From Cytophagales bacterium Alg240-R148 (GTDB lineage Bacteria; Bacteroidota; Bacteroidia; Cytophagales; Cyclobacteriaceae), in assembly GCA_900537185.1 (NCBI GenBank), contig LS999827.1, forward strand, positions 625,001 through 689,000: a stretch of 64,000 nt of DNA. Direction: 5' to 3'. How positions within the stretch are numbered: the first letter of the stretch is position 1; each line of letters opens with the position of its first letter. Shown here in pieces: positions 10,454-18,277 of this stretch. The position numbers and the translations under genes were made by a program. The notes below the pieces were generated by a model. The model was not told where the DNA came from. It did not search any database and was given only the letters and a program-made list of their open reading frames with translations.

Positions 10454-11644
10454 CTAGTGCATACCGCCACCAGAACCTGTTGTCAAGTAGATTTGTTTTT
10501 CCGCTGTGATTTTCTGACCATTTTTAAAGGCGTTAACAAAAACGGTCACCATACCAGAGTAGCTGGGAGACAACAACACAGAGCTGTATCTGCTTTGGTT
10601 GACTTGTGAACGCTTGTACGCGCCATTTGGGTAATCGATGCCCCAAGTCCAACTATCCGCATCGAAATCTGATGTCACCCAAAATTTGTGGTACATTTTG
10701 CCTCCAATATAGCTGTAATCAAGTAATAAATGAAGGTTGCTCAAATTCAGGACAACTGGGCATACTGCGGTATTAATTGACACTGGATTCTGTGTATTAG
10801 ATGCTCCATTGAGCAAAACATCAGACACCTGGTACAATTGAAAGTTGGGAAGCAAAGTACCAATATCTGCCAATGCATTGGACCAATAGATGCCTTGTGC
10901 ATTGGGCCAGCTGTCTTTAAACCGCCACTGTGTGCCTTGGCTGGTTTCTTTCCAACCAATAATGGTAAGGGCATGGTATTTAAATGGTTCTGAGCCAAAC
11001 GCATAGGCCTTAAATTGTTGTAAATCAGGCTTGGAATTAATGCGTACCACCACAGGGCCTTTGTCTAAAATGGCTTGTTTCAGCGCCAATTCGGAAGTGG
11101 TTTGGGTCAGCTCATACACTTGGCCCACCGTAACATATTCCCCTATGGGGCCAGCGCAGTTAAGTTCCCATGTGTAGTAAAATGCATTGTCCTGTTCATG
11201 TCGGGTGCTGGTAATTTGATAGGCTTGCTGTCCTGCTGCATTTAATAGGCAGGCCCTGGCATCCGTTAAATAATGGCAGTCGAATTCTGTGTCGCAGTGC
11301 TCTGGAAATCCGTTGTATCCTGCCAATTCCAAAGGAATTTTAAAGCCCGACTCTAAAACAGTTTTATAATTGTTGACGCCCCACACTTTGTAGTCCATAT
11401 AGGCATCGGACAGTGCCAAGCTGGGATTGTTCCAATTGTGTTCCATGGCGTAAACGGTTTCGGCGGCTCCATTAAAGGCAAATGCCAAACAAGGCCCCTG
11501 ATATGGCTGTTCCCGGGCTGGCGTAACAAAGTTTTTATTGCCATTGTTGGTAGGGGTATTTTCTAAGGTAAATTCACAGGGAATAACCTGGGCTTGAAGA
11601 CTGAAGCCGAGCAACAACAAAATCATTAAGTACAGTTTTTTCAT
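10454..11644 (-). CDS. Exported papain-family (C1A-like) cysteine protease
   Basis: A 396-residue protein with a signal peptide (MKKLYLMILLLLGFSLQAQ). The papain oxyanion Gln and nucleophile Cys are visible as Q46 and C52 in REQPYQGPCLAFAF, matching the family pattern Q-x5-C-x2-AF. The catalytic His is H224 in YHALTIIGW. The third residue, normally Asn in NSW, is Asp here (D244 in FKDSW). There is no room for an inhibitory propeptide between the signal peptide and the catalytic domain, unlike typical papains. Residues ~285-396 form a beta-rich Ig/PKD-like tail ending in a Gly-rich end. It is likely a periplasmic or secreted peptidase. Its position between the toxin module and the giant-protein operon suggests a processing role, but this is a guess. 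It is transcribed alone, divergently from the Xre regulator. Confidence 0.8.
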   Translation of the reverse strand: MKKLYLMILLLLGFSLQAQVIPCEFTLENTPTNNGNKNFVTPAREQPYQGPCLAFAFNGAAETVYAMEHNWNNPSLALSDAYMDYKVWGVNNYKTVLESGFKIPLELAGYNGFPEHCDTEFDCHYLTDARACLLNAAGQQAYQITSTRHEQDNAFYYTWELNCAGPIGEYVTVGQVYELTQTTSELALKQAILDKGPVVVRINSKPDLQQFKAYAFGSEPFKYHALTIIGWKETSQGTQWRFKDSWPNAQGIYWSNALADIGTLLPNFQLYQVSDVLLNGASNTQNPVSINTAVCPVVLNLSNLHLLLDYSYIGGKMYHKFWVTSDFDADSWTWGIDYPNGAYKRSQVNQSRYSSVLLSPSYSGMVTVFVNAFKNGQKITAEKQIYLTTGSGGGMH

Positions 11645-12002
11645 AGTCTTATTTTTATTTTTAATGTACTAAAAATAATTAAGAAGATAAAAATACTGAT
11701 TTATTACGGGGAAAGGTTTTGTTTAATTTGGTTTAAGGGGGTACCTAATTAAAAAGATGGAGGGTTCTTTTAGGATAAAACCATATGATTTTACTATAAT
11801 TTGAATTTGTAATGTGATAAAGTTGCTATGCCATATGTTACAATTCAGTTCAACATAATTTTGTTTTCAAAACCATTGTTGTATAACATTTTCAGCAGCC
11901 ATTGGACTTGTACTGAAACAGCCAAAAAGCATTTCTTTTTTGCTGATTTCATCTTCACTACTTTTGTCTTAAATATGCTTAAAAGCTAAACTTTAGTTAT
12001 AA
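11645..12002. other. Divergent intergenic region, protease / Xre regulator
   Basis: A strongly AT-rich 358-base gap holding both divergent promoters. An 11-bp palindrome at its right end is listed separately. No small gene or structured RNA was recognised, and no clear TAnnTTTG box could be assigned. Confidence 0.4.
11986..11996. promoter_or_regulatory. Palindrome, possible Xre operator
   Basis: CTAAA-C-TTTAG is a perfect 11-bp inverted repeat ending six bases before the ATG of the Xre-type regulator. A second short symmetric element (GCTT-AA-AAGC) directly precedes it. This placement fits autoregulation by the HTH protein, as is usual in the Xre family. Such short AT-rich palindromes also arise by chance. 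Confidence 0.35.
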
Positions 12003-12344
12003 ATGATCAACATTGGTAAGAAGATAGCGGAACTTAGAAAGGCTAAAAACTGGTCTCAGGATGAACTGGCAAAGCATGTTAATGTTTCCCGTATCATGAT
12101 TGGTAAGTATGAGCGTGGCGATAATGCTCCTTCTATTGAGGTACTTTTAAAACTGGCTAAAGCTTTTGGGGTAAGCCTTGATTATTTGGTAGGTGAAGGC
12201 GTTAACGCTATTTTTGACAAGGAGATGATTAACAGACTGGAAAACGTGGAGAACTTGCCACAGGAAAAAATAGAAAGGATTTTTCACTTCATAGACCTCA
12301 TTATTAGAGACCATAAAGCTGGACAGGCATACGCTAATAAGTAA
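12003..12344 (+). CDS. Xre-family helix-turn-helix transcriptional regulator
   Basis: A 113-residue protein. Residues 1-65 form a classic HTH_3/Xre domain: MINIGKKIAELRKAKNWSQ, then the turn-recognition segment ELAKHVNVSRIMIGKYERG and AFGVSLDYLVG. A short helical tail (~70-113) probably mediates dimer formation. It is convergent with the candidate immunity and toxin genes and divergent from the protease gene, and sits inside an otherwise minus-strand block. Stand-alone Xre proteins of this size are common beside mobile or conflict-related modules. It could control the toxin module, the protease or only itself. DNA-binding function is near certain; the target is inferred. Confidence 0.9.
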   Translation: MINIGKKIAELRKAKNWSQDELAKHVNVSRIMIGKYERGDNAPSIEVLLKLAKAFGVSLDYLVGEGVNAIFDKEMINRLENVENLPQEKIERIFHFIDLIIRDHKAGQAYANK

Positions 12345-12348
12345 AAAA

Positions 12349-12366
12349 CCCCACTAAAAAGTGAGG
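12349..12366 (+). terminator. Hairpin terminator after the Xre gene
   Basis: CCCCACT (12349-12355), AAAA loop, AGTGAGG (12360-12366): seven pairs with one mismatch, preceded by six A and followed by CTTT. Because of the A-run on one side it could also stop minus-strand transcription from the immunity gene. Confidence 0.6.
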
Positions 12367-12399
12367 CTTTAAAGATATTTAATCTAATCCCTATTCAAA

Positions 12400-12855
12400 T
12401 TAGTAACTCTCGGGATTATTTATGAAGCCTAAACGCTTCACATAAAAATCATACAAAAATGTACCCTTATTTTTTGCTATTACTCTTTTAAACAAGTAGT
12501 ACGGGTTTATTAAAGTACCAATTGATGTTTTTATACAAGGTAAATTAAAATCAATACTATCTTCATCCTCCAATTCAATATACCAAATACTGTTGGGTAA
12601 ATTTCTACGAAAAGTTTCTGCGTAATATGATATTAAAGCATCAATAGCAGTCTTATTCTCTGGAACACTTAAGGCTTCCTTATCATAATTGTCAAGTATA
12701 TATTTCTCAACCACCTTAAGCGATTCAGGGTTATAATTTAGGGCTTCTACTATTTCTTTTGGGGCATTAACCGACCATTCATCTACTCTATCTTCAGTAA
12801 AAGTAGTCCACTCAATAAAGTTCTCCTTTTTAATATTTTTCTCTTCCTCTGTCAT
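12400..12855 (-). CDS. Candidate immunity protein for the adjacent toxin
   Basis: An acidic cytosolic protein of 151 residues with no signal peptide (MTEEEKNIKKENFIEW...). I chose ATG 12855, five bases after the toxin stop codon (TAG at 12863-12861); a GTG at 12861 would overlap that stop. It has no recognised domain. The size, acidity, lack of export signal and position directly after a gene with a toxin-like C-terminal domain are the usual marks of an immunity gene in a polymorphic toxin locus. By eye the gene is much more AT-rich than the large surface genes around it, which suits horizontal exchange. Function is inferred from context. Confidence 0.6.
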   Translation of the reverse strand: MTEEEKNIKKENFIEWTTFTEDRVDEWSVNAPKEIVEALNYNPESLKVVEKYILDNYDKEALSVPENKTAIDALISYYAETFRRNLPNSIWYIELEDEDSIDFNLPCIKTSIGTLINPYYLFKRVIAKNKGTFLYDFYVKRLGFINNPESY

Positions 12856-12860
12856 AATCA

Positions 12861-15800
12861 CTAGGGTAATAAAGTAATCTTAATTCCTAACGCCTCCAAG
12901 TCCGTTCTAAGTGGCGCACTTGGCTCACAACCTTTAAAGATCCATTCAATTTCATCTAACAAATCATCTTGCAACAACTTACCATCTAAAGCATATTCTC
13001 GCCTAATATCAGGTGACCGATACACTTTACCACTTGAATACTCCTTAAACTCAATACCTTTAAAAGCATCTTCATCAACTATATCTAAACGTCTGGTAAA
13101 TGTTTGAACTCCATCTGACGTATTAATAGATATATTGGTAAATGATTTTTCTCTAACTACATTCCCCGATAAAGTGGAAGCATAATCGTCTACACCCTTA
13201 TTTGCAGCTATAGCTTTGTCAATATTTCCGTCATATTGGTTACTCCAATTTTTGTATTCTGCATCAGGAATTCCTGCCTTATGATTTTGCCATCTTTGTG
13301 CTTTATGCTCTGGCGTCCACGCTTCAAATTTTGCTGGAGGTGAGTTCTTAAAACCATCATAAACAGCATCCAATTCACTTTCAGGAATTTTCATATCAAT
13401 CCACTTTTGCGGATTCTTTGCATTCCCAAAGCTGCTAATCAGTTTCGATTCCTCCATTCCAGTTTCAGAAATAAACTTGGATAGTTTTTCAAGATTTTCA
13501 GGATTTCTACGAACTAATTCAGATGCAGCATCTCCATCTTTAAAGAGAATCTTCCAACTATCAACCAGCCCAGCATCTAATTTAGCAACAAAATCAGGGT
13601 TTTTCAATAGTTCGTCTAGGTCTTTGTTGAAAGCATCCAGAACATCTTCATTCCAATTGCTTTTTTTCAAATAATCGAGGGTGGATTCCGATAAGTTTTC
13701 AAAGTTTTTGTATTGAGCAAATGGGTTGGCCACTTCTACCTTTTGCACTTTTCTACCAATTTTTTTGTATTCTCTTTCTATAAAGTTTTGCCCCAACACC
13801 AAAGTTTGAAACTCTTCATTGGTCATTCCTTCTGTTATTCCAGCAGCTCTTTTCTTACTAATATCCGCCACAACACTGGAGTACAGATCAAAATCACCAT
13901 TTACAATCAATTTATTGACATCAACAGAATTTCCATATTTCCCAAGTTTGCTCAGGTCATCAACGGAGGAAGACAAATTCCCAGTAACTACATCCAATGC
14001 TGTTAAAACACCCATTACGGCAGCTTTTTCATCTTTGTAGTTTAAATCCATAAACCTATTAAAAGACTGGCTGCTGGCCACTTCTCCTAACAATGCCAGA
14101 CCAAGTTCGGAACTGGATATAATTATTTGGGTAACGTTTCTAAGCTGAACCGCCCTTAGTAAGGCCACAGCAGGGACTGCAAAAGAAGCTGCTGTTAAAG
14201 CAACTGAGAGTGTTGTCCCGGCTATTTCAACCATGTCCTCCTTGGATTCCCATTTATAACTTATACCGGGTTTTACTCTAATCTGAAAAGTACTTTGAAT
14301 AAAGTTCTCAGGATCAAAAGCCTCTACTTCATGAACTTCAAACAAGACAACAAAGTCCAAAAGTCCCAATTCGCCGCTTCCAAAACTTACCCAATCATTA
14401 CAAGTCAATTTTGGAGAATCTTTATATGGAGGAGGACCAGTCTCTCTGCAATATCCCGAAGTAAGCCTGTAAGAGTTATCGCCTGTACTTTTATGTGTAA
14501 AGTTCTTGATGCCAACAGAAGACATATCGTACTTTTCATGGGCAACAGGCAATAACAACAATTCCTTATTGGCAGCCATCTCCACAAGTTTGGCCCACTT
14601 TTCTTCATTTGATTTGTTTTGAAGGATATAACCCAGTTTAATATTAACCAGTGTAACTATCTTTTCAACAAACAACGTATTGTTATCGGTCCCTCCAAAA
14701 TCGTCTAAGTCTGAATAAAATTTGAGCAGAAGCGCGCAGTCATTTTTTTTAAATAAATCTATGACCGCATTTACACTTTGCTGATCGACAGAAATTTGGG
14801 TGATTAATTCTATTACCTTGGTTTCATCGTAGCCAAGCCATCCATTTTCGGTCAAACCTTCTGCTTCACCCCATGCAACTAAGAGCTTTTCTCTGTTGGC
14901 AATGCTAAGTCCTTTGAGGTACCTAGGATTAATGAGTCTGCTACGCCTTCTTAATTTTTTATAATCCGTAGCTTCGACCTCATCCAGCTCTTTATTTACA
15001 TCAATTATACCATCATTTATTCTTTTTAATAAATTAAGTTGTTTCAAAAGATTGCCTTCCGTAATCTTCTTCGACTCGATGTAAAGTAACTTATCTATTG
15101 TGGACAGCTCTTCCAGCCTCACCCTACCATAGTTTTCATCAATAACCGGGGTCATTCTATCCAGCTCTGCCTTAATTTCTTCAATCAACCTTAATTTGGT
15201 TGGGTCATTTTCAAATTCAGATTTAAACGCCGCAATGTCATTTTCAAAAACATTGGCCAAGTATTGTCTATCGAAGTTTTTAAACCCAGAATCCACTATT
15301 TCAATTGTCTTTTCAACAGATTTCAATAAATTCTGTGCATTTCCATTGGGGTGTCTATCCAAGAAATCAGTCATCCCACTTAACAAAGCATTTTGGGCAG
15401 TATCATCCAACCCGGTTACTTCTAACCCATAGTGAATTTGAGGATTATAATACAAGTCCTCCCCAATTTTCATTGGTGTAAAAGTATGGATCACGTATTG
15501 TACAATGCTTTTCTCACCATTAAAATTAATTTTATTTTCCTTCTTAATTTTGTTGATGATGTGGTTGTGAACCTTAGTGCCTTCTTTTACTACATCCTTT
15601 TTAAACCGTTTGCCAAACCCACTCGGTTTATTAGAATAAAACTCATCCTTTAGCTCTGCAAAATCTACTTTTGAAATAGTAACCTCTTCGAAACTCAAAT
15701 AAATACTGGCTACAAAAACGTAGTAATTTATTTTACCAGATTGGTTAAAATCAGATAACTTTTTCTCTGTTTCTACAGCTGCTTGGCTCTCTAAATTTAT

Positions 15801-16013
15801 AAAATTTACCCCACCATTTCTGACCCGTTCTTTTATATAGGAGGAGGATGCAACCAGTAGATGATTACCATTGTTCTTTTGACTTCTGATGTCCAATGCC
15901 ACTTCCCGAATCTGCACATCCAAATTGGTTTTTACAGAGTCTATTGGATCAGCATTAACTGTATTAAATGTTACAAGTAAAACAAACAGTAATTTTAATA
16001 TGTTATTCTTCAT
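12861..16013 (-). CDS. Exported polymorphic-toxin-like protein with putative C-terminal nuclease domain
   Basis: A 1050-residue protein with its own signal peptide (MKNNILKLLFVLLVTFNTVNA). Residues ~25-590 are mostly helical and of unknown family, with a Cys-containing patch near 521-538. Residues ~596-645 contain closely spaced hydrophobic helices (TLSVALTAASFAVPAVALL; IIISSSELGLALLG), like the membrane-active pre-toxin segments of polymorphic toxins. The last ~100 residues look like a separate domain: RRLDIVDEDAFKGIEFKEY gives Asp977/Asp980 and an E-x-K at 988-990. This spacing is compatible with a PD-(D/E)xK nuclease fold but not proven. A small acidic gene follows at once. The start overlaps the upstream stop by 11 bases, so it is coupled to the coiled-coil protein. 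Alternatively it could be a surface protein whose tail merely resembles a toxin. Confidence 0.65.
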   Translation of the reverse strand: MKNNILKLLFVLLVTFNTVNADPIDSVKTNLDVQIREVALDIRSQKNNGNHLLVASSSYIKERVRNGGVNFINLESQAAVETEKKLSDFNQSGKINYYVFVASIYLSFEEVTISKVDFAELKDEFYSNKPSGFGKRFKKDVVKEGTKVHNHIINKIKKENKINFNGEKSIVQYVIHTFTPMKIGEDLYYNPQIHYGLEVTGLDDTAQNALLSGMTDFLDRHPNGNAQNLLKSVEKTIEIVDSGFKNFDRQYLANVFENDIAAFKSEFENDPTKLRLIEEIKAELDRMTPVIDENYGRVRLEELSTIDKLLYIESKKITEGNLLKQLNLLKRINDGIIDVNKELDEVEATDYKKLRRRSRLINPRYLKGLSIANREKLLVAWGEAEGLTENGWLGYDETKVIELITQISVDQQSVNAVIDLFKKNDCALLLKFYSDLDDFGGTDNNTLFVEKIVTLVNIKLGYILQNKSNEEKWAKLVEMAANKELLLLPVAHEKYDMSSVGIKNFTHKSTGDNSYRLTSGYCRETGPPPYKDSPKLTCNDWVSFGSGELGLLDFVVLFEVHEVEAFDPENFIQSTFQIRVKPGISYKWESKEDMVEIAGTTLSVALTAASFAVPAVALLRAVQLRNVTQIIISSSELGLALLGEVASSQSFNRFMDLNYKDEKAAVMGVLTALDVVTGNLSSSVDDLSKLGKYGNSVDVNKLIVNGDFDLYSSVVADISKKRAAGITEGMTNEEFQTLVLGQNFIEREYKKIGRKVQKVEVANPFAQYKNFENLSESTLDYLKKSNWNEDVLDAFNKDLDELLKNPDFVAKLDAGLVDSWKILFKDGDAASELVRRNPENLEKLSKFISETGMEESKLISSFGNAKNPQKWIDMKIPESELDAVYDGFKNSPPAKFEAWTPEHKAQRWQNHKAGIPDAEYKNWSNQYDGNIDKAIAANKGVDDYASTLSGNVVREKSFTNISINTSDGVQTFTRRLDIVDEDAFKGIEFKEYSSGKVYRSPDIRREYALDGKLLQDDLLDEIEWIFKGCEPSAPLRTDLEALGIKITLLP

Positions 16014-18258
16014 CCGTTTTAATAGTTTTTTTAATGGTGCTCACTATTTCCGATTTAACGAACTCTTTTATTGCATCTATATCTTTTTGATTTTCTGCAG
16101 TTTTAAGTCGGTGCCCTATCGCAGAAAGGATGTTTTGCCCATCAATTTTAAGCATGTTACCGAGTTCTTTTAAATTATCCTGATCTTTATAATACTCCAA
16201 CATAGATTCTAAAATTCTTATGGTGATCAGTTTCTCTTCTAAATTTAGATTCGACTTTATTAAATTAGCAAACTCCACAAGGCTTTTATTATTTTGAACT
16301 ACTAGATCCGATTCGGCTATTGGGTCCAAGGTTGTAGTATGGAGTAAAACCACACCTTCACTTACTTCTTGCTCTGTCTCCCCTAAATACTTCTTGATAT
16401 TTTCATTGGCTTTGGCATATTGACTTTCAACTTCAGCCTTTGGTTTTACATATTCTTGGTACAACTCCTCCAAAGCCTCCTTCAAAATCTTCAACAAATC
16501 CGCTATGGCCTTGGCGTAATAATCGGCTGCCTTTTTAATACCATCTTTTAATTTCTTCTTGGCCTCCTTCAGTTTTTCTTTGCCCACTTTTACTGCGTCT
16601 TCATCTCCAGCAGCCTTAGCCGCTTTTATGGCATCTCTTTGCGCTACAATATCTGCTTTGGCATTATCAATTTCAGCTACAATATCGTCTGGCAAATAAG
16701 TCTTCATCTCGGCCAATACTTGTTCCACCACTTCCAACACTTCGTTGATTTTTTCTAGCGCTTGTTCTGTGTCTTCCAGCACCGCATCAATATCCTCAAG
16801 GCTTTGGTCCAATTCATCCAACATGGCTTCCATTTCTTCTGGCACTATGTCCAACCCTGCGCCAGTAACATCCATAGCCCCAGACACCATGTACATGTTG
16901 TCGTTCACTTCTATGTTTTCAAAAGAAAGGAATACACCAGAATTATTTAAAAATGGCACATTGACCCGAGCTTTGCCCGTAAATTTGCCACCCACATTTT
17001 TTACTTTGGTGATTTCGACCTTAAAATCTCCTGCTACTACAATGTCTCCTACGGCTAAATCTTGTAACAAATTACTCCGATCTTGGGCCAAAAACTCTAC
17101 ACTTACACCACAACTAAAGTCTTCTACCAATGGGGCATCGGTGGTCACTTCAAACACTTGGCTTTCGTCGCTATTATAAAAACCACACTCGCTCAATACC
17201 GTAACTTTATACGTACTGGCCGATTGTAAGCCGGTAAGTGTTACTTCATTCAAAAAAGTATTAATTTCTTCTATTTCGCCTGCTTCATTTTCATACAACA
17301 CCGTAAAAGCGGAATGCAAGGGGGCCGCCTCCCAGCTTACTTTTGCCCTTGTGCTACTCAAGGCAAACACTTCGATGGATTCCGGGGGCAAACACTTTTC
17401 TCCAAATGTGAAACTGCGCACTTCACTTAACCCATTGTTTTTAAACAAATCCAATTCTGACACCCCGCTCATGCCTTTGGCTTGGATTTGAAAGGCATAC
17501 TTTCTGCCCGGAATCAAAGCCGGTTCCCCTGGCCCATAAACAAAAGAAGTGGACATCAAATCCGTTTCATAGATAGGGCTACTCGTTCTAATAGCGTCGT
17601 TTGGATTTCTAGATTCTGGCCAAATCTCTACCAATTTAAATGCATATTCGGTCATAAATGCCGAATTCGGTGAAGCCGTATGCCTAGGAGTCCATTGGAA
17701 CATGACATTTTGAGGTTCCTGAGCCAACACTACCTCGTCTGCTCTTGGCAAATTGATGATGGGAGGGTCGTTGAGTATCAACCAACCCGTTGCAGAACCG
17801 GTATTTGAAATTTTAATATTTCTATTGTATTCGTATACTTCTATGCTGAAACGATAAATGCCCTCTGGCAATTTTCCTGTTTTTCTTAGCTGGTCTTTGC
17901 TCAACCCCGAAACACTTAAATTATTGAGATTAAAATATTCGGGTATATCGGCACCAGTAATGCGCTCAGGCAAGCCCCCTTGTATAAAATAAGGTGCCGG
18001 CATAAATTCTGGTAAAGTTTCTATGAGAATGCCTTGTCCTTCAATTCTTATCTTAAACTTTACTTGTAGTTCTGGTATGCTGATGTCTTTTAAGTAAACC
18101 TGGAACACAATCCGCTCAGATTCTAATGCAGTATAATCAGACAAATACAAAGAGTAGGGTGGAATCAACTGTGTATTGGCTTGTACAGGAAATGTTTGTG
18201 CACTTGCGGTACCCGTTACAGCAGATAAGAACAATATGGTGAAGATTCTATAAATCAA
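16003..18258 (-). CDS. Exported fibronectin/coiled-coil protein, possible toxin carrier
   Basis: The frame is open from an ATG at 18342 inside the upstream gene, but a TTG at 18258, 19 bases after the upstream stop, gives a good signal peptide (MIYRIFTILFLSAVTGTASAQ), so I use it (751 residues). Residues ~20-150 are an N-terminal beta module (PPYSLYLSDY) that may be the TANFOR-type domain of Bacteroidota surface proteins; this is from memory. A fibronectin type III domain follows at ~287-372. Next is a beta module with LAVGDIVVAGDFKVEITKV, then a long charged coiled coil (~470-640, rich in Glu/Lys/Ala/Asp) and a helical tail. No catalytic motif is visible. It lies between an outer-membrane barrel and the toxin-like gene with overlapping ends, so it is probably a stalk or carrier that works with them. 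Confidence 0.7.
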   Translation of the reverse strand: MIYRIFTILFLSAVTGTASAQTFPVQANTQLIPPYSLYLSDYTALESERIVFQVYLKDISIPELQVKFKIRIEGQGILIETLPEFMPAPYFIQGGLPERITGADIPEYFNLNNLSVSGLSKDQLRKTGKLPEGIYRFSIEVYEYNRNIKISNTGSATGWLILNDPPIINLPRADEVVLAQEPQNVMFQWTPRHTASPNSAFMTEYAFKLVEIWPESRNPNDAIRTSSPIYETDLMSTSFVYGPGEPALIPGRKYAFQIQAKGMSGVSELDLFKNNGLSEVRSFTFGEKCLPPESIEVFALSSTRAKVSWEAAPLHSAFTVLYENEAGEIEEINTFLNEVTLTGLQSASTYKVTVLSECGFYNSDESQVFEVTTDAPLVEDFSCGVSVEFLAQDRSNLLQDLAVGDIVVAGDFKVEITKVKNVGGKFTGKARVNVPFLNNSGVFLSFENIEVNDNMYMVSGAMDVTGAGLDIVPEEMEAMLDELDQSLEDIDAVLEDTEQALEKINEVLEVVEQVLAEMKTYLPDDIVAEIDNAKADIVAQRDAIKAAKAAGDEDAVKVGKEKLKEAKKKLKDGIKKAADYYAKAIADLLKILKEALEELYQEYVKPKAEVESQYAKANENIKKYLGETEQEVSEGVVLLHTTTLDPIAESDLVVQNNKSLVEFANLIKSNLNLEEKLITIRILESMLEYYKDQDNLKELGNMLKIDGQNILSAIGHRLKTAENQKDIDAIKEFVKSEIVSTIKKTIKTDEE

Positions 18259-18277
18259 TTTCTCAGTTTCTATTGGT

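Noticed and set aside
16003-16013. Frameshift joining the coiled-coil protein and the toxin-like protein into one gene
   Set aside because: The downstream frame has its own ATG and a clear signal peptide, so two genes with an 11-base overlap is the simpler reading.
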